Positions 54,480 to 63,710 of a stretch of 64,000 bases of DNA are shown here, one piece after another. The notes below the pieces were generated by a model. That model saw nothing but the letters and a program-made list of their open reading frames with translations, was not told the DNA's origin and searched no databases. The position numbers and the translations under genes were made by a program. Source of the DNA: an uncultured Nostocoides sp. (lineage in GTDB: Bacteria > Actinomycetota > Actinomycetes > Actinomycetales > Dermatophilaceae); contig CALLZC010000083.1 of the NCBI GenBank assembly GCA_937858995.1, forward strand, positions 1 through 64,000, written 5' to 3'. Every line of letters starts with the position of its first letter. Position 1 is the first letter of the stretch.

Positions 54480-55607
54480 GTGACTGAGGGCCCGATCACC
54501 TATGCCGCCGCCGGAGTCGATGTCGAGGCCGGCGACCGGGCCGTCGAGTTGATGAAGGCATCGGTAGCTCGCTCCAACCGCCCGGAAGTCCTCGGTGGGC
54601 TGGGCGGATTCGCCGGGATGTTCGACGCCTCGGCACTGCGGACGATGACGCGTCCCGTCCTGGCGACCTCGACCGATGGGGTCGGCACCAAGGTCGCCAT
54701 CGCGCAGGCGATGGATCGCCACGACACCATTGGCTACGACCTCGTGGGCATGGTCATCGACGACATCGTGGTGTGTGGGGCCGAGCCGCTGTTCATGACC
54801 GACTACATCGCGTGCGGCCGGGTGGTCCCGGAGCGGATCGCCGCCATCGTGTCCGGGATCGCGGGCGCGTGCACCCAGGCGGGGGCGGCACTGATCGGCG
54901 GGGAAACCGCCGAGCACCCCGGCTTGCTGGGCGTCGACGAGTACGACCTCGCGGGGGCCGCCACCGGCGTGGTCGAGCATGCTCAGGTGCTCGGCCCGCA
55001 CCTGGTGCGCCCCGGCGATGTCGTGCTGGGCCTGGCATCGTCCGGTCTGCACGCGAACGGTTACTCGCTCGTGCGGCGGGTGATCGCCGCCGCCGGCTGG
55101 CAGCTCGATCGTGAGGTGGCCGAGTTCGGGCGGACCCTCGGCGAGGAACTGCTGACCCCCACGAGGGTGTATGCCGCCGACCTCCTCGCCCTCCTGCGTG
55201 ACCCCTCGGTGCGCGCCGCGGGGGGTATTCACGCGCTCTCGCACGTCACCGGCGGTGGCTTGGCGGCCAACCTTGCCCGGGTGCTGCCCCCGGGCGTGCA
55301 CGCGAGCGTTCGGCGCAGCACCTGGACCCCGCCCCCGGTCTTTTCCACGATCGGGGCCTTGGGGGCCGTCCCGCAGGCGGACCTCGAGCGCACCCTGAAC
55401 ATGGGGGTTGGTTTCGTGGCCGTGCTGCCGCAGAGCGCGCTCGAGCCCGCGATGCGCCGGCTCGAGTCCGTCGGAATCGACGCCTGGCCGATGGGGGAGG
55501 TGCGGGCCGCCGACGCGGCCGAGATCGATGAGTCCGCGGAGGTGGTGCGCGGCGCGAAGGGCGTCGAGGGCGGCTCGGTGCAACTGATCGGCGCCTACGC
55601 GACCTGA
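54480..55607 (+). CDS. purM: Phosphoribosylformylglycinamidine cyclo-ligase
   Basis: AIR synthetase, 375 residues. ITYAAAGVDVEAGDRAVELM, LATSTDGVGTKVAIA, GMVIDDIVVCGAEPLFMTDYIACG, ALIGGETAEHPGLL, ASSGLHANGYSLVRRV, HVTGGGLAANLARVLP and NMGVGFVAV are the family blocks. GTG 54480 matches the usual N-terminus; the frame is open to 54432. In many actinobacteria purM directly follows purF; here a channel operon separates them. Confidence 0.96.
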   Translation: MTEGPITYAAAGVDVEAGDRAVELMKASVARSNRPEVLGGLGGFAGMFDASALRTMTRPVLATSTDGVGTKVAIAQAMDRHDTIGYDLVGMVIDDIVVCGAEPLFMTDYIACGRVVPERIAAIVSGIAGACTQAGAALIGGETAEHPGLLGVDEYDLAGAATGVVEHAQVLGPHLVRPGDVVLGLASSGLHANGYSLVRRVIAAAGWQLDREVAEFGRTLGEELLTPTRVYAADLLALLRDPSVRAAGGIHALSHVTGGGLAANLARVLPPGVHASVRRSTWTPPPVFSTIGALGAVPQADLERTLNMGVGFVAVLPQSALEPAMRRLESVGIDAWPMGEVRAADAAEIDESAEVVRGAKGVEGGSVQLIGAYAT

Positions 55608-55659
55608 CCGCATCGCGGCAGCGACCGCGTCTGGGGTGATCGCATCGGTCCCTGCCGGC

Positions 55660-56904
55660 TCAGCCTTCGCTTCGCCACAGCGTGCTCTGGTCCCCATCGA
55701 GGGTGGCGAGCCACAGGGAGCTGCCGGCGCATGTCAGCGCGCTCGGGGCGCCGGGGGTGCGTACCGCAAGCCAGCCGTCGGCGCGCCCGCCCGGGCGGGG
55801 GGTGAACTGGCCCCGCCAGATCACCCCGGCGCCGGTGCCATCGGCCACCGCGACCCAGTCGTAGTGCGGGCCGACGCCGACCGCAACGACCCGGGCACCG
55901 CTGGACAGCACATACCCGCCGCTGGGCTTCGTGTCGGGCTCGGGCGGGGGTGAGGCCTCGGGCAGCGCGCGTGCCTGCGACACCACGCCGTCGGCGACCT
56001 GCATCGACCAGATGCGTAAGACTCCCGACGCTCGGCCGGCCAGGAGGCACCAGTCGCCGCGACAGCCGATCGCCTCGACTCCGGTGCTCAACCCCGGACG
56101 CGATTCCGGCGTCCGCCCCGTTGCGTGGCCTCCTGGTTGCGCGGACGCGTCAGGCGGGTCGGGCAGGGTGCTGGAGACCCACGTGCCGTCGCGCGCGGTC
56201 CACACCGTCGCGATCACCGAGACGCCGTCGCGCAGGTTGGTCGTCGCACCGGCGAGGACGGCGCCGCCCGCCGCCGTGGCCACCCCACTCACCTGCACCA
56301 GGCGCTCGCGCGTGCTGGCCAAGGCAGTGCCTGTCGACGGCTCGCGGATCCAGCGCTGGCCGACCGGACGCCATACGGCCGCATCGAGCCCTGCGGCGGC
56401 CGAGACCCAACTGCCGGCCACCAGCGGACCGTCTCGCTCGACGGCCGCGCCGCTGAGCCCGCCGGCGTCGACCCCGCCGAAGGTCTCGAAGGTCTGCGGT
56501 TGCTCGGTGAGGCCGCTCTCGTCGCCGGCCCACACCGCCCACCGGACGTTTCCGTGGGCGCCGCCGGAGATCCCGGTGACCCCCACCAGTCGCCCGCCGT
56601 CGGCGGCCAGGAACCGCCAGCGGCCCTCGAAGGCATAGGGCGTCTGGGCGCGGACGGCAAGAGGCCGAACGCTCTGGCCGATCACGCTCGCGAGCCCGGC
56701 GCGGGGGCGCGAGTCCACGTCATACGAACCGATCACGGGGTGGCCGTTCTGGCTGGCCAGGGCGGTGATCTGTCCCCGGGTCACCACCGAGGTGTCGGTG
56801 AACAGGTCATGGAATCCGGGTGGCCGCGAGCAGCCACCCGCAGTCGCCGCCAGCACCACAAGGGCGCCGAGTGCGATCACGCGCGTCCCACCGGCCGGCG
56901 CCAT
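55660..56904 (-). CDS. Lipoprotein with beta-propeller-like repeats, unknown function
   Basis: 414 residues with signal peptide and lipobox (VLAATAGGCSRPP, Cys about 25). The rest has repeated strands ending in W-containing blades (RWAVWAGDESG, DAAVWRPVGQRW, VIATVWTARDGTW, GVIWRGQFTPR, STLWRSEG) that suggest a beta propeller of about six blades. No enzymatic motif. Convergent with purM, 52 bases apart. Confidence 0.7.
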   Translation of the reverse strand: MAPAGGTRVIALGALVVLAATAGGCSRPPGFHDLFTDTSVVTRGQITALASQNGHPVIGSYDVDSRPRAGLASVIGQSVRPLAVRAQTPYAFEGRWRFLAADGGRLVGVTGISGGAHGNVRWAVWAGDESGLTEQPQTFETFGGVDAGGLSGAAVERDGPLVAGSWVSAAAGLDAAVWRPVGQRWIREPSTGTALASTRERLVQVSGVATAAGGAVLAGATTNLRDGVSVIATVWTARDGTWVSSTLPDPPDASAQPGGHATGRTPESRPGLSTGVEAIGCRGDWCLLAGRASGVLRIWSMQVADGVVSQARALPEASPPPEPDTKPSGGYVLSSGARVVAVGVGPHYDWVAVADGTGAGVIWRGQFTPRPGGRADGWLAVRTPGAPSALTCAGSSLWLATLDGDQSTLWRSEG

Positions 56905-56919
56905 GTGGCGACCCCGCCG

Positions 56920-57456
56920 CTACGCGATGGTGATCTGAGGGGCGAATAGCGCCATGAGTTCCAGTGCCTTGCGGTGATTCTCGGGTGTCGAGCCCGCACA
57001 GGCGTCCGCGGCGATGCGGATGGTTGCGCCCGTATCGGCGGCAGGCAGGGCGGTGGCCAGAACGCAACAATCCGTCGACACCCCCGCGAGGGTCATCCGC
57101 GGATGGGTGCCCAGAATGGAGCGCAGCCAGCCGCCCCACTTGCCGAAGGTTGGCTCGGTGACGGTATGGCCGGCCGCGCCCGCCAGGCCGGGAACCACGG
57201 CATACAGCGGGTCGTCGTCGGCGACGACAGCGAAGGGCCAGTCGTCGTAGTAGGGCCCCCAGGAACCGCCCAGGGTGGGGTCGGCGACGAATCGCGTGAT
57301 GATCGTACGCTCGGGGCCATAGGCGGCGGCGAGGTCGATCATGACGGGCACGGCCGCGGCGAACATGGGCGATCCCCACGGGGAGAGCGCCGGGTCGGCG
57401 AAGATCGTTTGGGGATCGACGATGAGCAACCAGTCGTCGTCCGCCGGGAGCCTCAT
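56920..57456 (-). CDS. Cysteine hydrolase, isochorismatase family
   Basis: 178 residues with the Asp-Lys-Cys triad of the family: LLIVDPQTIFADP, TFGKWGGWL and LAGVSTDCCVLATA. The family includes nicotinamidases, ureidoacrylate and other amidohydrolases; substrate not assignable. ATG 57456 overlaps the stop of the NCS1 permease gene (ATGA), so it probably acts on the compound that permease imports. Confidence 0.87.
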   Translation of the reverse strand: MRLPADDDWLLIVDPQTIFADPALSPWGSPMFAAAVPVMIDLAAAYGPERTIITRFVADPTLGGSWGPYYDDWPFAVVADDDPLYAVVPGLAGAAGHTVTEPTFGKWGGWLRSILGTHPRMTLAGVSTDCCVLATALPAADTGATIRIAADACAGSTPENHRKALELMALFAPQITIA

Positions 57457-58976
57457 CCGCGAACCTGCTGGGCGAAGGGACGCTCGCTCGCGCCCGCCTC
57501 CTGTGCCGCTACCCGCCCGCGGCGGGCCAGATAGGTGATGGCGAACGAGCCGACCAGGGCGAGTAGGACGCCGAGGTTGGCGTATGGCCAGTTGCCCTCC
57601 CAAAACTGGTCCGTCGCGTTCCACGTCCCCAGGCCCAGGGGCTCCAGCAGGAAGCCCTGCCAGTTGTTCCAGGCCGCGTCGGCGGCGAAGTTGTTGACCA
57701 CCAGGCCCCACCCAAGCACCGACATCCCGATCATGGTCGCGATCGAGGTCCAGTCGAAGGCACCATAGATGCCGCGGGCGTCGAAGAGTGAGTTCTCGTC
57801 GTAGTCGCGTTTGCGCAGGGCGATGTCGGCGATCATGATCCCCGCCCACGAGGCCAGCGGAACTCCCATGGTGATGAGGAAGGACTGGAAGGGGCCCAGG
57901 AAGTTGTCGGCGATGAAGACGACATAGAAAGTCCCCAGCGTCAACAGCACCCCGTCGATGAGCGCCGCCGACGGCCGGGGGATGCGAACCCCCAGCGAGA
58001 GCAGAGTCAGACCCGAGGAATAGATGCCCAGGACCGCGCCGGAGACCAGGGACAGGATCACGGCGAGCAGGAAGGGCACCAGAAACCAGGTCGGCAGCAC
58101 CGGGGCGAGCGCCCCGATCGGGTCACCGGCGATTCCTGACCGGACCTCGTCGTCGGAACCAGCCAGCAGCAGCCCAAAGATCACCAAGAGCACCGGGGCG
58201 ATAGCGCCGCCGAAGGCATTCCACGCCACGATGGCCGAACCCTTGGCGTCGCGGCGCTGGTAGCGCGACCAGTCGGCGGAGATATTGATCCAGCCCAGTC
58301 CGAAACCGGTCATGAGCATGACCAAGGCCCCGACGACCGCCTGCCACGGCCCGGCGGGCAGGTCCGAGACCTTCGCCCAGTCGATCTTGGGCGCGGCGAT
58401 GACCACGAACATGATGGTGACGATGCCGGTGATCCACGTCAGATAGGACTGCATCTTCATGATGATGTGGTAGCCCGCCACCGAGGCGAGCACGATCATC
58501 GTGGCCACGACGACGGCAGCGACGATCTTGACTCCCGTCCCACCGCCCCAGCCGAGCCGCTCAAAGACGGTGGCCGTCGCGAGCACGGCCATGATGGCCA
58601 AGAAGGTCTCCCAGCCGATCGAGACGAGCCACGAGATCACGCCGGGGATCTTTTGCCCGGTGACGCCGAAGGCGGCCCGGGAGAGAACCATCGTGGGCGC
58701 GGAGCCGCGCTTGCCGGCGATCGCGATGATCCCGCAGAGCACGAAGGAGATCACGATGCCGATCACCGTGACCAGAGCGGCCTGCCAGAAGGAGATGCCG
58801 AAGCCAAGGACGAAGGCGGCATACGAGATGCCGAAGACCGAGACATTGGCCGCAAACCACGGCCAGAACAGATCCTTAGGGGACGCGGTCCGCTCAGACT
58901 CGGCGATGATCTCGATCCCGGTGGTTTCGACACCGAGTGAACGCACCCGCTCGGCGCCCGATGTTGCAGTGCTCAT
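57453..58976 (-). CDS. NCS1 family purine/cytosine permease
   Basis: 507 residues with about 12 membrane segments. NCS1 features: WPWFAANVSVFGISYAAFVLG near the first helix, KRGSAPTMVLSRAAFGVTGQ, a helix 6 region LGWINISADWSRYQRRD, and SFLITMGVPLASWAGIMIADIALRKRDYD. It imports a nucleobase or related compound (cytosine, purine, allantoin-type). Coupled to the cysteine hydrolase downstream, and set among purine genes, which fits salvage. Confidence 0.88.
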   Translation of the reverse strand: MSTATSGAERVRSLGVETTGIEIIAESERTASPKDLFWPWFAANVSVFGISYAAFVLGFGISFWQAALVTVIGIVISFVLCGIIAIAGKRGSAPTMVLSRAAFGVTGQKIPGVISWLVSIGWETFLAIMAVLATATVFERLGWGGGTGVKIVAAVVVATMIVLASVAGYHIIMKMQSYLTWITGIVTIMFVVIAAPKIDWAKVSDLPAGPWQAVVGALVMLMTGFGLGWINISADWSRYQRRDAKGSAIVAWNAFGGAIAPVLLVIFGLLLAGSDDEVRSGIAGDPIGALAPVLPTWFLVPFLLAVILSLVSGAVLGIYSSGLTLLSLGVRIPRPSAALIDGVLLTLGTFYVVFIADNFLGPFQSFLITMGVPLASWAGIMIADIALRKRDYDENSLFDARGIYGAFDWTSIATMIGMSVLGWGLVVNNFAADAAWNNWQGFLLEPLGLGTWNATDQFWEGNWPYANLGVLLALVGSFAITYLARRGRVAAQEAGASERPFAQQVRG

Positions 58977-59097
58977 ACCCCGAAGCGTGCCAGATCACAG
59001 CGCGCCTGTGGGGACGCGGCGAAGCACGATGTGGCACATGTCGAGGACCGAGCGGGCTAGCCGCTCGGTGCGCACAGGGGCCGATCAGGGCGGCGAT

Positions 59098-59289
59098 TTA
59101 ACGATCGTCGGCCCATCGGGCGTAGTAGTCGCCGTCGTCGTCGTCGGAGTCGTCGGTTGGCACCGTGTCGATCCCGGTCGTCGTTCCGTGGAGCTCACGC
59201 TCAAGCGCGCTGAGATCGGTGTTCGGCGAGTAGTACTTCAACTCCCGAGCAACCTTGGTCTGCTTGGCTTTGGCTCGGCCGCGCCCCAT
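59098..59289 (-). CDS. DUF3073 family protein
   Basis: 63 residues: MGRGRAKAKQTKVARELKYY is the almost invariant DUF3073 opening, then a polar middle and an acidic tail (DDSDDDDGDYYARWADD). Actinobacteria-specific and unknown in function. It usually neighbours purM (Rv0810c next to Rv0809 in mycobacteria); here three genes lie between them. ATG start at 59289. Confidence 0.92.
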   Translation of the reverse strand: MGRGRAKAKQTKVARELKYYSPNTDLSALERELHGTTTGIDTVPTDDSDDDDGDYYARWADDR

Positions 59290-59487
59290 GGCGTGACCCC
59301 CTCATGCGTCTAGCGGGATGGCATCACTACCGCAGGTCTGCACCCGGTGAGGTGCCAACCGGCGCTCGCGGAGCGGTCCCGGTGATGTGGATTATCGTGG
59401 GTCTAACGCTACATGGTCCGCAACTGTTTCCGCGCCATGTAAGGAGCGCTTACCCGTGATCGCATCGTTACCTCGCCGCGATCGAAC

Positions 59488-60594
59488 TCAGGTCGGTGGG
59501 CGCAGAAAGCTCCGTAGGGTCGCCGTGAACGCCGGCCCCGCCACCCCCCAGTCGTATGACGTGCGGGCCGCCTCGTGGCCGGCCCGCCCGAGTGCCGCGG
59601 CCCGGGTGGGATCCGCTCGCAGCGCCAGCACGGCGGCGGTGGCGGCCTGGGGATCGTCGAAGGGGACCACGATGCCGGCGCCCGCGCGCTCGACCAGGTC
59701 CACCGCGACGGGCAACGGTGTGGTCACGACCGGGACGCCGTGCGCCATGTACTCCACGATTTTCGTCGGCCGCGAGTGCCGATAATTGGGCAGGTCCTGC
59801 AGCAGCGACAGACCCGCCAAAGCCCCCGGCAACTGCTGCAGGGCCGCGCTGCTCGGCAGGAAGCCGTGCCAGGTCACGATGCCGTCTGCCTGCGCGCGCG
59901 TGAGCAGGCGCGTGGACTCCTCGTCCCGGGCGCCGCCGATGATGTCCACCCGGGTCGCGCCAGCGGTCGCGCTCGCCAGGTGCTCGGCCACCTGCACCAT
60001 CGTGGCCGTTCCGCGCGCCATCGTCACGGTCCCGAGGTAGACCACGCGCTCGGTGCCCGGCGGCGGCACGCACGCCGGGACCACCACCGTGTTGGGGACT
60101 ACCGGGTGGGTCCGTGCGAACCGCTCCTGGTAGGCATATTCCGCCAGCAGCAATCGGTGCGTGCGTTCGCTGAGGCGTTCGGCCGCGCGCCAGCTTCGGC
60201 CGACCACCCCCGCCAGGGGCCGCGGCAGCCAGTCCTTGGCGACCAGGGCGGCCGCGGGGTCCTCGTGCACGTCCCATACGAGATGGGGCAGCCGCAGGCC
60301 CGCAACAGCGGGCAGCAACTCAGGATCGTGGACGAGGACCAGGTCATGCTCCCGCCCCGCGCGGGCGATCAGCGCCCGGGCGGCACGGTCGGCGGTGAGC
60401 CGGCGCCGGCCGAGCGCCCGGGGCAACTCGATGGTGCGCAGGCCGGGCAGCTGCGGCGCGTGCCGGTCATACGCGGCGAAGGGGGCGGCATAGGTGACCT
60501 GCCAGCCGTCGGCGAGCAGCGCGGGAATCTGCCGATGGCGGATGCGCGAGTCCTCCGGATCGTGCACGACGGTGACGATGAGGATGCTGGGCAT
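59488..60594 (-). CDS. Glycosyltransferase family 4-like protein
   Basis: 368 residues, GT-B fold. N-terminal HDPEDSRIRHRQIPALLADGW and LVWDVHEDPAAAL, C-terminal VVYLGTVTMARGTATMV, IIGGARDEESTRLL, and the donor region RPTKIVEYMAHGVPVVTTPLPVAVDLV with the conserved Glu. Transfers an unknown sugar in surface polysaccharide assembly. ATG 60594 begins the first beta strand (PSILIVTVVHD). Four bases downstream of the exporter ATPase gene, so same operon. Confidence 0.87.
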   Translation of the reverse strand: MPSILIVTVVHDPEDSRIRHRQIPALLADGWQVTYAAPFAAYDRHAPQLPGLRTIELPRALGRRRLTADRAARALIARAGREHDLVLVHDPELLPAVAGLRLPHLVWDVHEDPAAALVAKDWLPRPLAGVVGRSWRAAERLSERTHRLLLAEYAYQERFARTHPVVPNTVVVPACVPPPGTERVVYLGTVTMARGTATMVQVAEHLASATAGATRVDIIGGARDEESTRLLTRAQADGIVTWHGFLPSSAALQQLPGALAGLSLLQDLPNYRHSRPTKIVEYMAHGVPVVTTPLPVAVDLVERAGAGIVVPFDDPQAATAAVLALRADPTRAAALGRAGHEAARTSYDWGVAGPAFTATLRSFLRPPT

Positions 60595-60598
60595 GGGC

Positions 60599-61432
60599 CT
60601 AGGCCGGGCCGGGTGGCGGCGTCGCCGGCTTGCGCGGTGGCTTGGCGGGCGGTGTCTTCTTGGGCAGGGTCCGCTCGTAGGCGGCCACGACCTCATCGGT
60701 CGGTCCGTCGGCCACCAGCCGCCCGCGATCCATCCACAGCACGCGGGTGCAGAGCTGACGGATGGTCGCATTGGAGTGTGAGACCAGGAAGACCGTGGAT
60801 GCCTGCTCCCGGATCTCGGCCACCTTGGCGGCGCTGCGCTCCTTGAAGTCCGCGTCGCCCGTCGCCAGGGCCTCATCGATCATCAGGATGTCCGGGGCAG
60901 CCGCCGCGGAGATGGCGAACCGGAGTCGGGCCGCCTGTCCGGAGGAGTAGGTCTTCATGGGGCGATAGATCGACTGGCCGATGCCGGAGAACTCGACGAT
61001 CTCGCCGAACCGGTCGCGGACCTGTGCGCGGGTCAGACCCATGGCCTGCCCGCCGATATAGACATTGCGCTCACCGGTGAGGCGGCTCATCAGGACCGCA
61101 TTGACGCCCAGCAACGACGGGTCACCGTCGCAGTAGATCTCGCCCGCGGTCGGCGGAATCAGTCCGGCGGCCGCGCGCAGGAGCGTCGACTTGCCCGACC
61201 CATTGCGGCCGATGATCCCGATGGACTCGCCGTGATAGGCCACGAACGAGACATCCTGCACCGCGACCACCGATTGCTGGCTGCTCAGCTCCCGCCCCCG
61301 GCGAAAGAGGCCCGCCACGATCGAGTCGTCGTCGCCGTCCTCGGCCAGGGACATCTTCTTGGAGGCCTTGACGCGATAGGTGATGTCGACATGGCTGACG
61401 ATCAGGGCGGGGCGACGCTCAGGCTCGGCCAT
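60599..61432 (-). CDS. Polysaccharide ABC exporter, ATP-binding protein
   Basis: 277 residues, Wzt/TagH type. Long N-terminal stretch before Walker A GRNGSGKSTLLRAAAGL, then signature KTYSSGQAARLRFAISAA, Walker B ILMIDEALATGDADF and switch His LVSHSNATI. The Ser-Gly-Gln signature and TGERNVYIGGQAMGL are typical of polysaccharide and teichoic acid exporters. The C-terminus is Pro/Lys-rich. ATG 61432 (GAGG upstream) overlaps the permease end by 14 bases; ATG 61444 is possible. Confidence 0.9.
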   Translation of the reverse strand: MAEPERRPALIVSHVDITYRVKASKKMSLAEDGDDDSIVAGLFRRGRELSSQQSVVAVQDVSFVAYHGESIGIIGRNGSGKSTLLRAAAGLIPPTAGEIYCDGDPSLLGVNAVLMSRLTGERNVYIGGQAMGLTRAQVRDRFGEIVEFSGIGQSIYRPMKTYSSGQAARLRFAISAAAAPDILMIDEALATGDADFKERSAAKVAEIREQASTVFLVSHSNATIRQLCTRVLWMDRGRLVADGPTDEVVAAYERTLPKKTPPAKPPRKPATPPPGPA

Positions 61433-62309
61433 AGTTCGCCTCATCCCGCCAGAAGACCCACAGCCCGACGCTCATCAGCCCGAGCGCCCACGCCAGGGCG
61501 ATGACCCAGTTGCCCCACTCGATCGGATATTCGGCCATCAGCGACTCCCGCACCAGGGTGATGGGCAGCGCCAGGGGCTGAAAGCTCAGCAGCGAGCGCA
61601 CCACCTCCTGATCGGGGACCTGCGCCTCGATGCTGAAGAAGACCCCCGAGATGTAGCGCAACAGCCGGATCCCGACGGGTATGAGGTTTCCGAGGTCCCG
61701 GGAGGCGTTGAGCAGCCGCGCCCCCATGAGCACCAGCCCCCCGAGGATCGCCGCCTGGAGAGCGAAGGCCACCGGCAGCAGCAGCCACCCGAGCTTGGGG
61801 CTCTCCCCGGTGGCGAACATGACGACCAGGAGCACGAGGAAGGCGGGCAGGGTGGCCAGGCCCTCGCTGATGACGACCCCGAGCGGCAGCATCGCCCGGG
61901 GGAAGCGCAGCGCCCGGACCAGGTTCAGGTTGCTGACGATGGCCTTGGCGCCCCGGGTGATCGCCGCCGACGAGTAGCCAAAGACGACGACACCGATGGA
62001 CAGGAAGCCGACATAGTTCTCGACCCCCGCGCGGGTGTTGAGCAGAAGCCCGAAGATGAGGAAATAGCTGGCCACCAGGAAGAGCGGGTTGAACAGCGAC
62101 CACAGGGCGCCCAACCGGTCTTCGGCGTTCTTCTCGGCGGCTTGGGCGCTGGAGAGGGTCCACAGGAAGGACCGCCGCTGCCAGAGCCGCTTGACATAGG
62201 TGCCGAACGGGGGGCGACCGCCGAGCCGCTCCAGACCGAAGCGACCCGCGAGGTCCCGGGCCGCCTGCGCGCTCAGTGCCGGCGGCGCCCCGTCCGGGGC
62301 CTGGCTCAC
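61419..62309 (-). CDS. Polysaccharide ABC exporter, permease (ABC-2 type)
   Basis: 296 residues with six membrane segments and the ABC-2 features RRSFLWTLSSAQAAEKNAEDRLGALWSLFNPLF-type N-terminus, SAAITRGAKAIVSNLNLVRALRFPRAMLPL and a C-terminal LSFQPLALPITLVRESL. Exports a lipid-linked glycan with the ATPase encoded downstream. GTG 62309 overlaps the stop of the nucleotide-sugar dehydrogenase gene. Confidence 0.88.
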   Translation of the reverse strand: MSQAPDGAPPALSAQAARDLAGRFGLERLGGRPPFGTYVKRLWQRRSFLWTLSSAQAAEKNAEDRLGALWSLFNPLFLVASYFLIFGLLLNTRAGVENYVGFLSIGVVVFGYSSAAITRGAKAIVSNLNLVRALRFPRAMLPLGVVISEGLATLPAFLVLLVVMFATGESPKLGWLLLPVAFALQAAILGGLVLMGARLLNASRDLGNLIPVGIRLLRYISGVFFSIEAQVPDQEVVRSLLSFQPLALPITLVRESLMAEYPIEWGNWVIALAWALGLMSVGLWVFWRDEANYGRA

Positions 62310-63568
62310 AGCCGGGAGACCCTCTCGCCCTCGGCGGCGACGCCTCGGGTGTCGAAGAAGCGCTGAGCGCGCTGGGCGAGGGCGTCCACGTCATACTCGC
62401 GGTGGTTCTGGACCAGCACGACCAGGTCCGCCGCCGGGACGGCAGCGTCCAGATCGTCGACCCGCTCGGCCCGGCCACCGACGGCCGTCCAGTGCGGAAC
62501 ATGCGGGTCGTGGTACTGGACCACGGCGCCCTTGTCCGCGAGTTGGCGGGCCAACGGGACCGCGGGGCTCTCGCGCTGGTCGGCGATATTGGGCTTGTAG
62601 GTCACGCCGAGCAGCAGCACCACCGAGCCGCGCAGCGGCTTGGCGTCCTCGTTCAGGAGGTTCTGGGCGCGCTGGACGACATAGGCCGGCATCGTGGCGT
62701 TGATTTCCTGAGCCAGCTCGACGAACCGGAAGGGGTAGCCCAGTCGGGCCCGGACGTTGTGCGAGAGGTAGTTGGGGTCGATGGGGATGCAGTGACCACC
62801 GACGCCCGGCCCGGGATAGAACGCCTGGAAGCCGAACGGCTTGGTCTTGGCCGCCGCGATGACATCCCACAAGTCGATGCCCAGGTCGTGGCAGAAGCGG
62901 GCCATCTCGTTGACCAGGGCAATGTTGATGTGCCGATAGGTGTTCTCGAGAAGTTTGGCGGTCTCCGCCTCGCGGGTCCCCTTGGCGCGCACCACGGTGT
63001 CGACGAACTGGCCGTAGAAGGCGGCGGCGGCGTCACCACAGGCGGGGGTCTGGCCACCGACCACCTTGGGGGTGTTCTTGGCACCGAAGTGCTCGTTGCC
63101 GGGGTCGATGCGCTCGGGGGAGAAGGCCAGGTTGAAGTCGGTCCCGGCGCTCAGGCCGGTTGCCTCGAGAATGGGGCGCACGACCTCATCGGTGGTGCCG
63201 GGATAGGTGGTCGACTCCAGGATGACGAGCATGCCCTTGCGCAGGTTGTCGGCGATGGTCGTGACCGCCGAAACGACCGGCCCGAGGTCCGGCCCGCCGT
63301 CCGCCGACAACGGGGTGGGCACACAGATGACGATGGTCCCGGCCTGGGAGAGCCGGCTCGAGTCCGTGGTGGCTTCGAATCCGGCCGCCCGCATGGCCGC
63401 GATATCGGCGTCCGAGAGGTCGTCGATGTGCGAGGTGCCCGCATTGAGGCTGTCCACGACGCCCTGCCCGATGTCATAGCCCAGCACCGTCAGGCCGACT
63501 CGGGATGCCTCTTGGGCCAGGGGCAGGCCGACGTAGCCGAGGCCGACGATGGCGACGTCAACTGACAT
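62306..63568 (-). CDS. wecC: Nucleotide sugar dehydrogenase (UDP-ManNAc dehydrogenase-like)
   Basis: 420 residues. NAD motif VAIVGLGYVGLPLAQEAS, LESTTYPGTTDEVV, FSPERIDPGNEHFG, KLLENTYRHINIALVNEMA, catalytic Cys in PGPGVGGHCIPIDPNYL, and LLLGVTYKPNIADQRESPA. Oxidises a UDP-sugar C6 to the uronic acid. FSPERIDPGN and VNEMARFCHDLGID fit WecC-like enzymes better than UDP-glucose dehydrogenase, so with wecB at 18 kb UDP-ManNAcA may be made; this is inference. ATG 63568, 'GAAT' region upstream has GGAGAATC. Confidence 0.85.
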   Translation of the reverse strand: MSVDVAIVGLGYVGLPLAQEASRVGLTVLGYDIGQGVVDSLNAGTSHIDDLSDADIAAMRAAGFEATTDSSRLSQAGTIVICVPTPLSADGGPDLGPVVSAVTTIADNLRKGMLVILESTTYPGTTDEVVRPILEATGLSAGTDFNLAFSPERIDPGNEHFGAKNTPKVVGGQTPACGDAAAAFYGQFVDTVVRAKGTREAETAKLLENTYRHINIALVNEMARFCHDLGIDLWDVIAAAKTKPFGFQAFYPGPGVGGHCIPIDPNYLSHNVRARLGYPFRFVELAQEINATMPAYVVQRAQNLLNEDAKPLRGSVVLLLGVTYKPNIADQRESPAVPLARQLADKGAVVQYHDPHVPHWTAVGGRAERVDDLDAAVPAADLVVLVQNHREYDVDALAQRAQRFFDTRGVAAEGERVSRL

Positions 63569-63710
63569 TCGTGGATTCTCCTTGGGATGCGCGGGGGCGG
63601 TCTGCTGCGTGACCTGCGGCGGCGCCGAGGGCGCCGGCCCGCTCGGATCCACGGCAGTCTAGCCCAGGCGACTTCGCCCCCTCGACGGGTCGTGACATGA
63701 TCGGGCCACC

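Noticed and set aside
59290..59487. Small gene or tRNA between DUF3073 and the glycosyltransferase
   Set aside because: AAGGAG before GTG 59457 looks like a start, but the frame runs antisense into the glycosyltransferase gene; no cloverleaf could be drawn.
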